Positions 1-8,066 of a stretch of 64,000 bases of DNA are shown in pieces; the stretch's first letter is position 1, and each line of letters opens with the position of its first letter. The notes below the pieces were generated by a model. The model worked only from the letters and a program-made list of their open reading frames with translations, ran no database searches and had not been told where the DNA came from. Location of the stretch: positions 1 to 64,000 of the forward strand of contig NZ_JBOITM010000083.1 of the NCBI RefSeq assembly GCF_050717535.1. The letters are read 5' to 3'. This DNA comes from Clostridium_AD sp050717535 (GTDB lineage Bacteria > Bacillota > Clostridia > Clostridiales > Clostridiaceae). The translations under genes and the position numbers were made by a program.

Positions 1-317
1 GTCAAGTACTTGCAAAACCAGGTTCAATACATCCACATGATAAATTTGTAGGTCAAGTATATGTACTTAAAAAAGAAGAAGGCGGAAGACATACACCATT
101 CTTCGACGGATATAGACCACAATTTTATTTCAGAACAACTGATGTAACTGGTTCAATCAAATTACCAGATGGAATGGAAATGGTAATGCCAGGAGACCAC
201 ATTGACATGAATGTAGAATTAATCACTCAAGTAGCAATGGATGAAGGATTAAGATTTGCAATCAGAGAAGGCGGAAGAACAGTAGGTTCAGGAGTTGTTA
301 CTTCAATAGTTAAATAG
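1..317 (+). CDS. tuf: Elongation factor Tu, C-terminal part (gene starts before the window)
   Basis: The first complete codon is at position 3, and 104 codons are read to a TAG stop. The encoded end (HPHDKFVGQVYVLKKEEGGR ... TVGSGVVTSIVK) is the beta-barrel domains 2-3 of EF-Tu, the GTPase that delivers aminoacyl-tRNA to the ribosome. The GTPase domain lies outside the window. Position upstream of the S10 operon is the usual str-S10 arrangement in Firmicutes. A hairpin follows about 60 bp after the stop. Confidence 0.97.
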   Translation, partial: QVLAKPGSIHPHDKFVGQVYVLKKEEGGRHTPFFDGYRPQFYFRTTDVTGSIKLPDGMEMVMPGDHIDMNVELITQVAMDEGLRFAIREGGRTVGSGVVTSIVK

Positions 318-379
318 TAATTTCAATTTATTGTATTATCAATTGATTAAAATTTTAAGTAATAAAAGCTTTTATTATT

Positions 380-406
380 AAGGAGAAGAGGACGCTCTTC
401 TCCTTT
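380..406 (+). terminator. Hairpin terminator after tuf
   Basis: An 11-bp perfect stem (AAGGAGAAGAG / CTCTTCTCCTT) with a GACG loop stands between tuf and the rpsJ promoter. The T-run after it is short (TTT then AAAA), so it is a weak-looking intrinsic terminator, but its position at the end of the str operon supports the call. Confidence 0.7.
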
Positions 407-484
407 AAAATACAATAAAATTAATACAAAACAAAAGGTATAAATTATTAATATAAAAATTATAAGATAATAGTGAAAAAATAC

Positions 485-513
485 TTGTCAAAGCAAATAA
501 AGTGTTGTATACT
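485..513 (+). promoter_or_regulatory. Sigma-A promoter of the S10 operon
   Basis: TTGTCA at 485-490 and TATACT at 508-513 are separated by 17 bp. Transcription would start near 520, giving an untranslated leader of about 200 nt before rpsJ. Confidence 0.75.
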
Positions 514-523
514 TTAGTAGTTG

Positions 524-700
524 TATTGTGGTAACAGCGATGAGGGAAGAGGTTGCCGGACTTCCGGGTTATTCTTCACCGAGCATGTCCTGATCTTGAA
601 TCGGGCGACGGGGTTCTTGTGGTTGTTTCATGTATTTATTGCATGCAACACCCGGAACAGTTTACAGAACATCCGCTGTTGCACGTAAGAAGTAGAGCGT
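524..700 (+). ncRNA. Structured leader RNA of the S10 operon (putative autoregulatory r-protein leader)
   Basis: This stretch is clearly richer in G and C than its surroundings and folds on paper into a closed multibranch structure. AACAGCGATG (533-542) pairs with CATCCGCTGTT (670-680), with one bulge, as a closing stem. Inside are a hairpin GAAGAG-GCCGGA / TCCGGG-TTCTTC, a hairpin CCTGAT-CTTG-ATCGGG, and an arm ending in CATG/CATG. In E. coli the S10 operon is controlled by L4 binding its leader; whether this RNA binds L4 or another protein is inference. A short open frame covers it but looks non-coding. Confidence 0.6.
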
Positions 701-723
701 GCGATGAAAAGGAGGGTATATTA

Positions 724-1032
724 ATGATAAAACAAAAAATTAGAATCAGATTAAAGGCTTTTGATCATAACATACTAGATCAATCAGCTGAAAAAATCGT
801 TCAGACAGCAAAAAGTACAGGAGCTAAAGTAGCTGGTCCAGTGCCACTGCCTACAGAAAAAGATGTAATTACAGTTTTAAAAGCCCCACACAAATATAAA
901 GATTCAAGAGAACAATTCGAAATAAGAACTCATAAGAGACTAATAGATATAATTAGTCCTTCACCTAAAACTGTTGATGCTCTGATGAGACTCGACTTGC
1001 CAGCTGGTGTTGATATCGAAATAAAACTATAA
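724..1032 (+). CDS. rpsJ: 30S ribosomal protein S10
   Basis: The protein has 102 residues (MIKQKIRIRLKAFDHNILDQ...), the full usual length of S10, which sits in the head of the 30S subunit and also serves transcription antitermination as NusE. The ATG at 724 follows an AAGGAGGG ribosome binding site. A longer in-frame extension upstream runs through the leader RNA and is rejected. It is the first gene of the S10 operon. Confidence 0.97.
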   Translation: MIKQKIRIRLKAFDHNILDQSAEKIVQTAKSTGAKVAGPVPLPTEKDVITVLKAPHKYKDSREQFEIRTHKRLIDIISPSPKTVDALMRLDLPAGVDIEIKL

Positions 1033-1151
1033 GCGTACATAGAAGTGCGATAAGCGTATAAGTATAATTCACTATGCGCAAGTAATAGATAACTATTACT
1101 AACTATTATGATCACTGATGTGGTCCGCTAATAAGTAGGAGGTGTATTTTC

Positions 1152-1781
1152 ATGAAAAAAGGAATAATGGGTAAAAAACTTGGTATGACTCAAATATTTG
1201 ATGAAAATAGAAGAGTTGTTCCAGTAACAGTTGTTGAAGCAGGTCCATGTGTTGTTGTTCAAATTAAAACTATCGAAAATGATGGTTATAATGCAATAAA
1301 AGTGGGTTTTGGTGACATAAGAGAGAAATTAGTTAATAAACCAATGCAAGGACAATTTGCAAAAGCAGGAACATCTTTAAAAAGATTCGTAAAAGAATTT
1401 AGAATGGAAGATACAAGTGCTTATGTGGTAGGTCAAGAATTTAAAGCAGACATATTTGCTGCTGGAGATAAAATTGACGTATCAGGAATATCTAAGGGAA
1501 AAGGGTTCCAAGGTGTTATAAAGAGATGGAACGCAGCTTGTGGACCAATGAGCCATGGTTCTAAGTTTCATAGAGCCCCTGGATCAATGGGAGCATCTTC
1601 TGATCCATCAAAAACATTTAAAAACAAACATATGCCAGGGCACATGGGTAATGTTAGTAGAACAGTAATAAACCTTGAAATAGTTAAAGTAATGGTTGAA
1701 AAAAACATTATACTAATTAAAGGCGGTATACCTGGTCCAAACAAAGGCACAGTTGTAATAAGAAATGCTGTTAAAGCGTAA
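1152..1781 (+). CDS. rplC: 50S ribosomal protein L3
   Basis: The protein has 209 residues and starts MKKGIMGKKLGMTQIF, typical of bacterial L3. The conserved central loop that reaches the peptidyl transferase centre is present (KGKGFQGVIKRWN, then SHGSKFHRAPGSMG). L3 nucleates early 50S assembly. The start follows TAGGAGGTG. A 119-bp spacer separates it from rpsJ; no strong promoter was recognised in it. Confidence 0.97.
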   Translation: MKKGIMGKKLGMTQIFDENRRVVPVTVVEAGPCVVVQIKTIENDGYNAIKVGFGDIREKLVNKPMQGQFAKAGTSLKRFVKEFRMEDTSAYVVGQEFKADIFAAGDKIDVSGISKGKGFQGVIKRWNAACGPMSHGSKFHRAPGSMGASSDPSKTFKNKHMPGHMGNVSRTVINLEIVKVMVEKNIILIKGGIPGPNKGTVVIRNAVKA

Positions 1782-1805
1782 CTTTAAAGGAAAGGAGGAT
1801 GCAGA

Positions 1806-2426
1806 ATGCTTACATTAGATTTATTTAACAAACAAGCAGAAAAAGTTGGAGATATTCAATTGAATGAAAACATATTTGGAGTAGATATCAACACATATGC
1901 TATGCACCAAGTTGTAGTAGCACTACTTGCAAATAAAAGACAAGGAACTCAATCAGCTAAAACTAGAGCTGAAGTTCGAGGCGGTGGAATTAAGCCTTGG
2001 AGACAAAAGGGAACTGGTAGAGCAAGACAAGGTTCAATCAGAGCACCACAATGGATACATGGTGGTATAGTATTTGCTCCAAAGCCAAGAGATTACCGTA
2101 TGTCTGTACCAAAGTCAATGAGAAGAGTTGCTTTTAAATCAGCTTTATCAGCGAAAGTTGCAGAAAATGAAATGATAGTTATAGACAGCTTAGAATTTGA
2201 TTCACCAAAAACTAAAGCAATGATAGAGATTTTAAGCGCATTTGGTGCTAAGAAAACATTGATAGTTGTTGAAAAATCAAACGAAAATGTCTATAAATCA
2301 GCAAGAAACATACCAGGAGTTCAAGTATCTCCAGTAAACAATTTAAATGTTTATGACATACTTAAATATGAAAATTTCATAGTTACAAAGGATGCTGTAT
2401 CTAAAATTGAGGAGGTGTATATATAA
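1806..2426 (+). CDS. rplD: 50S ribosomal protein L4
   Basis: The protein has 206 residues. The internal loop that lines the exit tunnel is seen as RGGGIKPWRQKGTGRARQGS, followed by IRAPQWIHGG. L4 binds 23S rRNA domain I and, in enterobacteria, represses its own S10 operon. The stop codon overlaps the start of rplW by one base (TAATG), which suggests translational coupling. Confidence 0.97.
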   Translation: MLTLDLFNKQAEKVGDIQLNENIFGVDINTYAMHQVVVALLANKRQGTQSAKTRAEVRGGGIKPWRQKGTGRARQGSIRAPQWIHGGIVFAPKPRDYRMSVPKSMRRVAFKSALSAKVAENEMIVIDSLEFDSPKTKAMIEILSAFGAKKTLIVVEKSNENVYKSARNIPGVQVSPVNNLNVYDILKYENFIVTKDAVSKIEEVYI

Positions 2427-2719
2427 TGAAGCTAACTAGCCATGATATTATAAGAAAACCAATAATTACTGAAAAGAGTATGGCTGTAATGGCTGATAAA
2501 AAATACACCTTTATAGTTGATATTCATGCCAATAAAACTCAGGTTAAAAAAGCAATAGAAGATGTATTTGGAGTCAAAGTTGAAAATGTAAGAACTTTAA
2601 GAAATATAGGTAAAACTAAGAGAGTTGGAGTTCACATTGGAAAACGTGCTGATTTCAAAAAAGCTATTGTTACTTTAACAACAGAAAGTAAGACAATTGA
2701 GTTTTTTGACGGAATGTAA
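2426..2719 (+). CDS. rplW: 50S ribosomal protein L23
   Basis: The protein has 97 residues, starts MKLTSHDIIRKPIITEKS and includes the conserved segment KYTFIVDIHANKTQVKKAIE. L23 surrounds the exit of the nascent-chain tunnel and is the docking site for trigger factor and SRP. The ATG overlaps the rplD stop, with a GGAGGTG ribosome binding site inside rplD. Confidence 0.96.
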   Translation: MKLTSHDIIRKPIITEKSMAVMADKKYTFIVDIHANKTQVKKAIEDVFGVKVENVRTLRNIGKTKRVGVHIGKRADFKKAIVTLTTESKTIEFFDGM

Positions 2720-2775
2720 TTATTAAGCAGGTATTGGCAGAAGCCAGATAAGCGAGAAAGAAGGAGGGAAATCAA

Positions 2776-3609
2776 ATGGCTATTAAGAAATTTAGACCGA
2801 CCACACCTTCAAGAAGAAATATGACTATGTCTGATTTTAAAGAAATAACTACAGATAAGCCACTAAAATCACTTCTTGTAAGTACTAAGAGGTCAGGCGG
2901 TAGAAATAACCAAGGTAAGATAACTGTTCGTCACCGAGGTGGTGGAGCAAAACAAGCATACAGACTAATAGATTTCAAGAGAAGTAAAGATGGTATTCCA
3001 GCAAAGGTTTCTACAATTGAGTATGATCCAAATAGATCTGCTTACATAGCTCTTGTTGTTTATACTGATGGTGAAAAAAGATACATAATCGCTCCAGTTG
3101 GATTAAAAGTTGGAGATGTAATTGTATCAGGTGCTGATGCTGATATAAAAGTTGGAAATACACTTCCAATAAGTAATATTCCATTAGGATCTACAATTCA
3201 TAATATTGAATTACAGGTTGGAAAAGGTGCTCAGCTTGTAAGATCTGCAGGTTCTTCAGCGCAACTTATGGCTAAAGAAGGAGAATATGCACAGGTAAGA
3301 CTTCCAAGTGGAGAAGTAAGATATATTAGAGTAAACTGTAGAGCTACTATAGGAACAGTTTCTAATGTAACTCACGATATTGTTAACATAGGTAAAGCAG
3401 GGAGAAAAAGACATTTAGGCTTTAGACCTACAGTCAGAGGTTCTGTAATGAATCCAAACGATCATCCACATGGTGGTGGAGAAGGTAAGTCACCAGTTGG
3501 TCATGCTAGTCCAATGACTCCTTGGGGTAAACCAGCATTGGGATATAAAACTAGAAAAACTAAAAAATACTCTGACAAATATATTGTTAAGGGAAAAAAT
3601 AGAAAATAG
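2776..3609 (+). CDS. rplB: 50S ribosomal protein L2
   Basis: The protein has 277 residues. It carries the conserved C-terminal stretch HPHGGGEGKSPVG, which includes the histidine close to the peptidyl transferase centre, and the basic tail TRKTKKYSDKYIVKGKNRK. L2 is needed for subunit association and peptidyl transfer. The start follows AAGGAGGG. Confidence 0.97.
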   Translation: MAIKKFRPTTPSRRNMTMSDFKEITTDKPLKSLLVSTKRSGGRNNQGKITVRHRGGGAKQAYRLIDFKRSKDGIPAKVSTIEYDPNRSAYIALVVYTDGEKRYIIAPVGLKVGDVIVSGADADIKVGNTLPISNIPLGSTIHNIELQVGKGAQLVRSAGSSAQLMAKEGEYAQVRLPSGEVRYIRVNCRATIGTVSNVTHDIVNIGKAGRKRHLGFRPTVRGSVMNPNDHPHGGGEGKSPVGHASPMTPWGKPALGYKTRKTKKYSDKYIVKGKNRK

Positions 3610-3656
3610 TTTTTTCTTTAATCTATGATTAAGTTTTATGAAGGGAGGCCACAAAA

Positions 3657-3938
3657 GTGAGTAGATCAGTTAAAAAAGGACCTTTTATACAAGAAGTTCT
3701 TTTAAAAAGAATAAATGAAATGAACAAAGCTGGCGAGAAAAAGGTTATAAAGACATGGTCAAGAGCTTCTACTATTTTTCCACAAATGATAGGGCATACT
3801 ATTGCTGTTCATGATGGAAGAAAACACGTACCAGTTTATGTACTAGAAGATATGGTAGGACATAAATTAGGAGAATTCGCGTTAACTAGAACGTTCAAAG
3901 GACATATTGACAAGGAAAAAACAAGCAGAGTAAGATAG
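3657..3938 (+). CDS. rpsS: 30S ribosomal protein S19
   Basis: The protein has 93 residues, starts with a GTG codon (MSRSVKKGPFIQEVLLKRI) after GGGAGG, and contains the conserved TWSRASTIFPQMIGHTIAVHDGRKHVPVY. S19 lies in the 30S head at the subunit interface next to S13. Full length for the family. Confidence 0.96.
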   Translation: MSRSVKKGPFIQEVLLKRINEMNKAGEKKVIKTWSRASTIFPQMIGHTIAVHDGRKHVPVYVLEDMVGHKLGEFALTRTFKGHIDKEKTSRVR

Positions 3939-3960
3939 TGTCGGAAGGAGGAAACAATCA

Positions 3961-4296
3961 ATGGAGGCTAAAGCTATAGCTAAATATGTGAGAACATCCT
4001 CAATGAAAATGGGAATTGTTCTTGATCTAATAAGAGGCAAAAATGTAAAAGAAGCTTTTTCTATATTACAATTTACTTCCAAAAATGCAGCTGATGTAGT
4101 AAACAAAGTACTTAAATCTGCTGTAGCAAATGCAGAAAATAACTTAAACTTAGATGTTAATAGATTATATGTTGCTAATGCCTATGCATGCCAAGGTCCA
4201 ACACTTAAAAGATTTAGACCGCGTGCACAAGGAAGAGCATATAGAATAAGAAAAAGATCTAGCCATATAACTATAATAGTTACAGAAAGATTATAA
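3961..4296 (+). CDS. rplV: 50S ribosomal protein L22
   Basis: The protein has 111 residues (MEAKAIAKYVRTSSMKMGIV...). The beta-hairpin that reaches into the exit tunnel is recognisable near the C-terminus (GPTLKRFRPRAQGRAYRIRK). Mutations in this hairpin are known to affect macrolide sensitivity in other bacteria. Good ribosome binding site GGAGG, 22 bp after rpsS. Confidence 0.96.
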   Translation: MEAKAIAKYVRTSSMKMGIVLDLIRGKNVKEAFSILQFTSKNAADVVNKVLKSAVANAENNLNLDVNRLYVANAYACQGPTLKRFRPRAQGRAYRIRKRSSHITIIVTERL

Positions 4297-4312
4297 GAAG
4301 GAGGGATATAAC

Positions 4313-4978
4313 TTGGGACAAAAAGTAAATCCACACGGCTTTAGAGTTGGGGTAATAAAAGATTGGAATTCTAAATGGTATGCAGACAAAAAGAATTTCG
4401 CAGACAATCTTGTTGAAGATTATAAGATTAGAGAATTCTTAAAAGGCAAACTTTATACAGCTGGAATTTCTAAAATTGAAATTGAAAGAGCTGCAAAAAG
4501 AGTTAAAATTAACATACACACTGCTAAACCAGGAATGGTTATTGGTAGAGGTGGCTCTGGAATTGAAGTTATAAAACAAGATATGAAAAAGCTTGTAGCT
4601 GATAAAAATGTTTTAATTAACATTGTAGAAGTAAAACAAGCTGAGAATAATGCTCAGTTAATGTCAGAAAACATTGCTTCTCAATTAGAAAAGAGAATTT
4701 CTTTTAGAAGAGCTATGAAACAGACTATTCAAAGAGCTATGAGAACTGGTGTTAAGGGAGTAAAAACTGCTTGTGCAGGAAGACTTGGCGGAGCAGAAAT
4801 AGCTAGAACAGAACACTATCATGAAGGTACAATTCCATGTCAAACATTGAGAGCTGATATAGATTATGGATTTGCAGAAGCAAATACTGTTTATGGTAAA
4901 ATCGGCGTAAAAGTTTGGGTTTATAGAGGTGAAGTTCTTCCTACAAAGAAAATCGTTAAGGAAGAAGTAAGCGCATAG
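4313..4978 (+). CDS. rpsC: 30S ribosomal protein S3
   Basis: The protein has 221 residues with a TTG start after GGAGGG. An N-terminal KH domain is marked by GMVIGRGGSGIEVIKQDMKK at about residues 75-94, and the C-terminal domain contains GRLGGAEIARTEHYHEG. S3 forms part of the mRNA entry site helicase with S4 and S5. Confidence 0.97.
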   Translation: MGQKVNPHGFRVGVIKDWNSKWYADKKNFADNLVEDYKIREFLKGKLYTAGISKIEIERAAKRVKINIHTAKPGMVIGRGGSGIEVIKQDMKKLVADKNVLINIVEVKQAENNAQLMSENIASQLEKRISFRRAMKQTIQRAMRTGVKGVKTACAGRLGGAEIARTEHYHEGTIPCQTLRADIDYGFAEANTVYGKIGVKVWVYRGEVLPTKKIVKEEVSA

Positions 4979-5003
4979 AAGTGTAAGGAAGGAGGAATAA
5001 AAT

Positions 5004-5447
5004 ATGTTAATGCCTAAGAGAACTAAACATCGTAAAGTTCATCGCGGTAAAATGCGAGGAAAAGCTACAAGAGGAAACTTTATTGCATACGGTGATTATG
5101 CATTACAAGCTATGGAATGTGGTTGGGTTAAAAGTAATCAAATTGAAGCTGCCAGAGTTGCTATCAATAGAGAAGTAAAAAGAGGCGGACAGGTTTGGAT
5201 AAAAATCTTCCCTGATAAGCCAGTAACTGAAAAACCAGCTGAAACTCGTATGGGTTCAGGTAAAGGATCAGTAGAATATTGGGTAGCAGTTGTTAAGCCA
5301 GGCAGAGTTTTATTCGAAATTGCAGGAGTAACAGAAGAAGCAGCTAGAGAAGCAATGAGACTTGCTTCACACAAACTTCCAATTAAAACTAAGTTTGTAT
5401 CTAGAAAAGATTTTGAGGAAATGGGTGGTGAACTCAATGAAGGCTAA
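5004..5447 (+). CDS. rplP: 50S ribosomal protein L16
   Basis: The protein has 147 residues (MLMPKRTKHRKVHRGKMRGK...). The conserved GWVKSNQIEAARVAINREVKRGG and the KPVTEKPAETRMGSGKGSVE loop near the A site are present. It overlaps rpmC by 11 bp, so the two are probably translationally coupled. An ATG two codons downstream is a possible alternative start. Confidence 0.96.
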   Translation: MLMPKRTKHRKVHRGKMRGKATRGNFIAYGDYALQAMECGWVKSNQIEAARVAINREVKRGGQVWIKIFPDKPVTEKPAETRMGSGKGSVEYWVAVVKPGRVLFEIAGVTEEAAREAMRLASHKLPIKTKFVSRKDFEEMGGELNEG

Positions 5448-5649
5448 TGAATTAAATGAATTAAGACAAAGTAATCCTCAAGATTTGCAAGTGAAAATGT
5501 CTGATTTAAAGGCAGAATTATTTAACCTTAGGTTCCAGTTAGCTACAGGACAATTGGAGAACCCTATGAGAATAAAACAGGTTAAAAAATCTATAGCCCA
5601 AATTAAGACCATCCTTAGACAAGAAGAAATAAGGTCTTTAGAACAGTAA
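5437..5649 (+). CDS. rpmC: 50S ribosomal protein L29
   Basis: The protein has 70 residues (MKANELNELRQSNPQDLQVK...), a two-helix protein at the tunnel exit next to L23. The start ATG at 5437 lies inside the end of rplP and is preceded by GGGTGGTG as the ribosome binding site. The longer upstream reading is rejected because it is only the shadow of rplP. Confidence 0.95.
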   Translation: MKANELNELRQSNPQDLQVKMSDLKAELFNLRFQLATGQLENPMRIKQVKKSIAQIKTILRQEEIRSLEQ

Positions 5650-5670
5650 AACTGAAAGGAGGTTGCTCTT

Positions 5671-5925
5671 GTGGAAAGAAATAATAGAAAAACAAGAATT
5701 GGTAGAGTGGTTTCTGATAAAATGGATAAGACAGTAGTTGTTGCAATTGAAACAAAAGTTCGTCATCCATTATACGGAAAAATAATTAATAAAACAACAA
5801 AATTTAAAGCTCATGATGAAAATAATGAGGCGCAAATTAATGATAAAGTTTCAATTATGGAAACTAGACCATTATCCAAAGATAAAAGATGGAGAATTAC
5901 TGGAATAGTTGAAAAGGCTAAATAA
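5671..5925 (+). CDS. rpsQ: 30S ribosomal protein S17
   Basis: The protein has 84 residues and a GTG start after AAAGGAGG. The OB-fold core GRVVSDKMDKTVVVAIET and the RPLSKDKRWRI segment are typical of S17, an early-assembling 16S rRNA binding protein. Confidence 0.96.
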   Translation: MERNNRKTRIGRVVSDKMDKTVVVAIETKVRHPLYGKIINKTTKFKAHDENNEAQINDKVSIMETRPLSKDKRWRITGIVEKAK

Positions 5926-5961
5926 TATTTCAGTTTATGAACTGAAAGGAGGGTATTTGAA

Positions 5962-6330
5962 ATGATACAACAGCAATCTAAGTTAAAAGTTGCAGATAAT
6001 TCTGGTGCAAAAGAGATTATGTGTATTAGAGTATTAGGTGGATCTCATAGAAAATGGGGAAATATTAGTGATACAATAGTTGCCAGCGTAAAAAGTGCAA
6101 CACCAGGTGGAGTTGTTAAAAAGGGCGAAGTTGTTAAGGCTGTTATAGTTAGATCAGTAAAAGGTTTAAGAAGAGCAGATGGATCATATGTCAAATTTGA
6201 TGATAATGCAGCTGTTATTATAAAAGATGATAAAACCCCAAAAGGTACCCGTATATTCGGACCTGTTGCTAGGGAGTTAAGAGATAAAGACTTCAGTAAG
6301 ATCTTATCACTAGCGCCTGAAGTTTTATAA
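5962..6330 (+). CDS. rplN: 50S ribosomal protein L14
   Basis: The protein has 122 residues (MIQQQSKLKVADNSGAKEIMCIRVLGG...), the exact usual length. L14 forms an intersubunit bridge and is the docking site of the silencing factor RsfS. Start after AAAGGAGGG. Confidence 0.97.
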   Translation: MIQQQSKLKVADNSGAKEIMCIRVLGGSHRKWGNISDTIVASVKSATPGGVVKKGEVVKAVIVRSVKGLRRADGSYVKFDDNAAVIIKDDKTPKGTRIFGPVARELRDKDFSKILSLAPEVL

Positions 6331-6347
6331 GATAGGAGGTGTCTAAC

Positions 6348-6671
6348 ATGGCAGTTAAAAAAGTGCACGTAAGAAAAAATGATTCAGTAATGGTTATTTC
6401 TGGTAAAGATAAAGGAAAAATAAGCGAAGTCTTAGCTGTATTTCCTAAAACTGGTAAGGTTTTAGTGAAAGATGTTAGCGTGGTTACAAAGCATCAAAAA
6501 CCAAGCAAACAAAACATGCAAGGTGGAATAACTCATAGAGAAGCAGCTATAAATTCTGCAAAAGTTATGTTGTATTGCACAAAATGTAAGAACGTAACAA
6601 GAATTAGTAGTAAAATTCTTGATGATGGAACTAAGGTTAGAGTTTGCAAAAAATGTGGAGAAACATTTTAA
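6348..6671 (+). CDS. rplX: 50S ribosomal protein L24
   Basis: The protein has 107 residues. It starts MAVKKVHVRKNDSVMVISGKDKGK, a KOW motif, and ends with a four-cysteine knuckle (CTKC ... CKKC) that probably binds zinc. The ATG at 6348 is chosen over a GTG at 6339 that lies within the AGGAGGTG ribosome binding site. L24 starts 50S assembly. Confidence 0.96.
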   Translation: MAVKKVHVRKNDSVMVISGKDKGKISEVLAVFPKTGKVLVKDVSVVTKHQKPSKQNMQGGITHREAAINSAKVMLYCTKCKNVTRISSKILDDGTKVRVCKKCGETF

Positions 6672-6693
6672 TTTCTGAAAGGAGGTTTAACAT

Positions 6694-7236
6694 ATGAGTT
6701 CAAGGCTACAAGAAAAATATCAAAACGAAGTAGTTCAAGCTTTAATGGAAAAATTCGGGTATAAAAACATTATGGAAGTACCAAGACTTGAAAAAATCGT
6801 TTTAAATATGGGAGTTGGCGAAGCTAAAGACAATTCTAAAGTTTTAGAATCTGCTGTTAGTGATATGCAAATTATAGCAGGCCAAAAGCCAGTTATTACA
6901 AAGGCAAAGAAATCTATAGCTAACTTCAAACTAAGAGAAAATACACCAATAGGTTGTAAAGTTACATTAAGAAAATCACAAATGTACGAATTTGCTGATA
7001 AATTAATGAATGTTGCATTACCTAGAGTTAGAGATTTTAGAGGAGCGTCTTCTAAAGCATTTGACGGCAGAGGAAACTATGCGATAGGTGTTAAAGAACA
7101 ACTTATATTCCCTGAAATTGAATATGATAAAATTGATAAGATAAGAGGAATGGATATAATATTCGTTACTACTGCAAAGACAGACGAGGAAGCAAGAGAG
7201 CTATTAAGATTCCTTGGAATGCCATTTGCTCAATAA
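6694..7236 (+). CDS. rplE: 50S ribosomal protein L5
   Basis: The protein has 180 residues and contains the conserved MGVGEAKDN, GQKPVITKAKKSIANFKLRE and RGMDIIFVTTAKTDEEA segments. L5 binds 5S rRNA and contacts the P-site tRNA. Start ATG after AAAGGAGG. Confidence 0.97.
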   Translation: MSSRLQEKYQNEVVQALMEKFGYKNIMEVPRLEKIVLNMGVGEAKDNSKVLESAVSDMQIIAGQKPVITKAKKSIANFKLRENTPIGCKVTLRKSQMYEFADKLMNVALPRVRDFRGASSKAFDGRGNYAIGVKEQLIFPEIEYDKIDKIRGMDIIFVTTAKTDEEARELLRFLGMPFAQ

Positions 7237-7251
7237 TAAGGAGGGAAACAT

Positions 7252-7437
7252 ATGGCACGTAAGGCATTAATAGAAAAATGGAAAAAAGAACCTAAATTTT
7301 CAACTAGAGCTTATACAAGATGCAGACTATGTGGAAGACCACACTCTGTATTACAAAAATTTGGTATATGCCGTATCTGTTTTAGAGAACTTGCACACAA
7401 GGGAGAAATTCCTGGTTGCAGAAAAGCAAGTTGGTAA
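7252..7437 (+). CDS. rpsN: 30S ribosomal protein S14, zinc-binding type
   Basis: The protein has 61 residues, the short type Z form. Two CxxC pairs (CRLC and CRIC) flank GRPHSVLQKFGI and bind one zinc. The short zinc form is standard in Clostridium. Confidence 0.97.
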   Translation: MARKALIEKWKKEPKFSTRAYTRCRLCGRPHSVLQKFGICRICFRELAHKGEIPGCRKASW

Positions 7438-7469
7438 TTAGAACATTCTAATGAAAGGAGGCACGAAAA

Positions 7470-7868
7470 ATGGTTATGACTGACCCAATCGCAGATTTGC
7501 TAACACGTATAAGAAATGCAAATGTTGTTAAACATGAAATAGTAGAAGTACCTTCTTCAACTATAAAGAAGGAAATTGCAAATATAATGCTTCAAGAAGG
7601 ATATCTTAAAAACATTGAAGAATATAACGATGGTGTTGTTCCTATGATGAGACTTGCAATGAAATACGGTCAAAACAAGGAAAGAGTTATCACTGGTCTT
7701 AAGAGAATATCTAAACCAGGACTAAGAGTATATTCTAAAAATGAGGATATTCCAAAGGTATTGAACGGATTAGGAGTTGCTATAATATCAACTTCAAAAG
7801 GACTAGTTGCAGATAGAGATGCTAGAAAATTAGGACTAGGCGGAGAAGTTATTTGTTATATTTGGTAG
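7470..7868 (+). CDS. rpsH: 30S ribosomal protein S8
   Basis: The protein has 132 residues (MVMTDPIADLLTRIRNANVV...) and ends with the conserved GLGGEVICYIW motif. S8 binds 16S rRNA and, in E. coli, represses the spc operon. It is followed by an unusually long spacer before rplF. Confidence 0.97.
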   Translation: MVMTDPIADLLTRIRNANVVKHEIVEVPSSTIKKEIANIMLQEGYLKNIEEYNDGVVPMMRLAMKYGQNKERVITGLKRISKPGLRVYSKNEDIPKVLNGLGVAIISTSKGLVADRDARKLGLGGEVICYIW

Positions 7869-7947
7869 TATAATAATTCTAAGACATAACGAATTGGTTT
7901 GTTATGTACATAGTATTGATATATAGTTTAAGGAAAATCAAAAAAGT

Positions 7948-7966
7948 ATGTACTCACAGTACATAT
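7948..7966. repeat. Inverted repeat in the rpsH-rplF spacer
   Basis: TATGTACT and AGTACATA form a perfect 8-bp stem with a 3-nt loop. It lies in a 198-bp AT-rich gap inside an otherwise tightly packed operon. No T-run follows, so it is not a standard terminator. An RNA processing site or operator are possible roles. Confidence 0.5.
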
Positions 7967-8066
7967 GGAATAAATAATTCTAAATTGGTTAGTACTTAAT
8001 AAGAATATAAAGGGCATAGCAATTAATAATTGTTAGGTGTCTAAAAACAAAACAGGAGGTGTAAGT

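Noticed and set aside
553..723. N-terminal extension of S10 read through the leader
   Set aside because: The extra 57 codons do not match S10, cover a structured RNA, and a perfect ribosome binding site precedes the ATG at 724.
1568..1750. Antisense frames across ribosomal genes, such as this one in rplC
   Set aside because: They are shadows of strongly coding genes on the other strand and lack ribosome binding sites.
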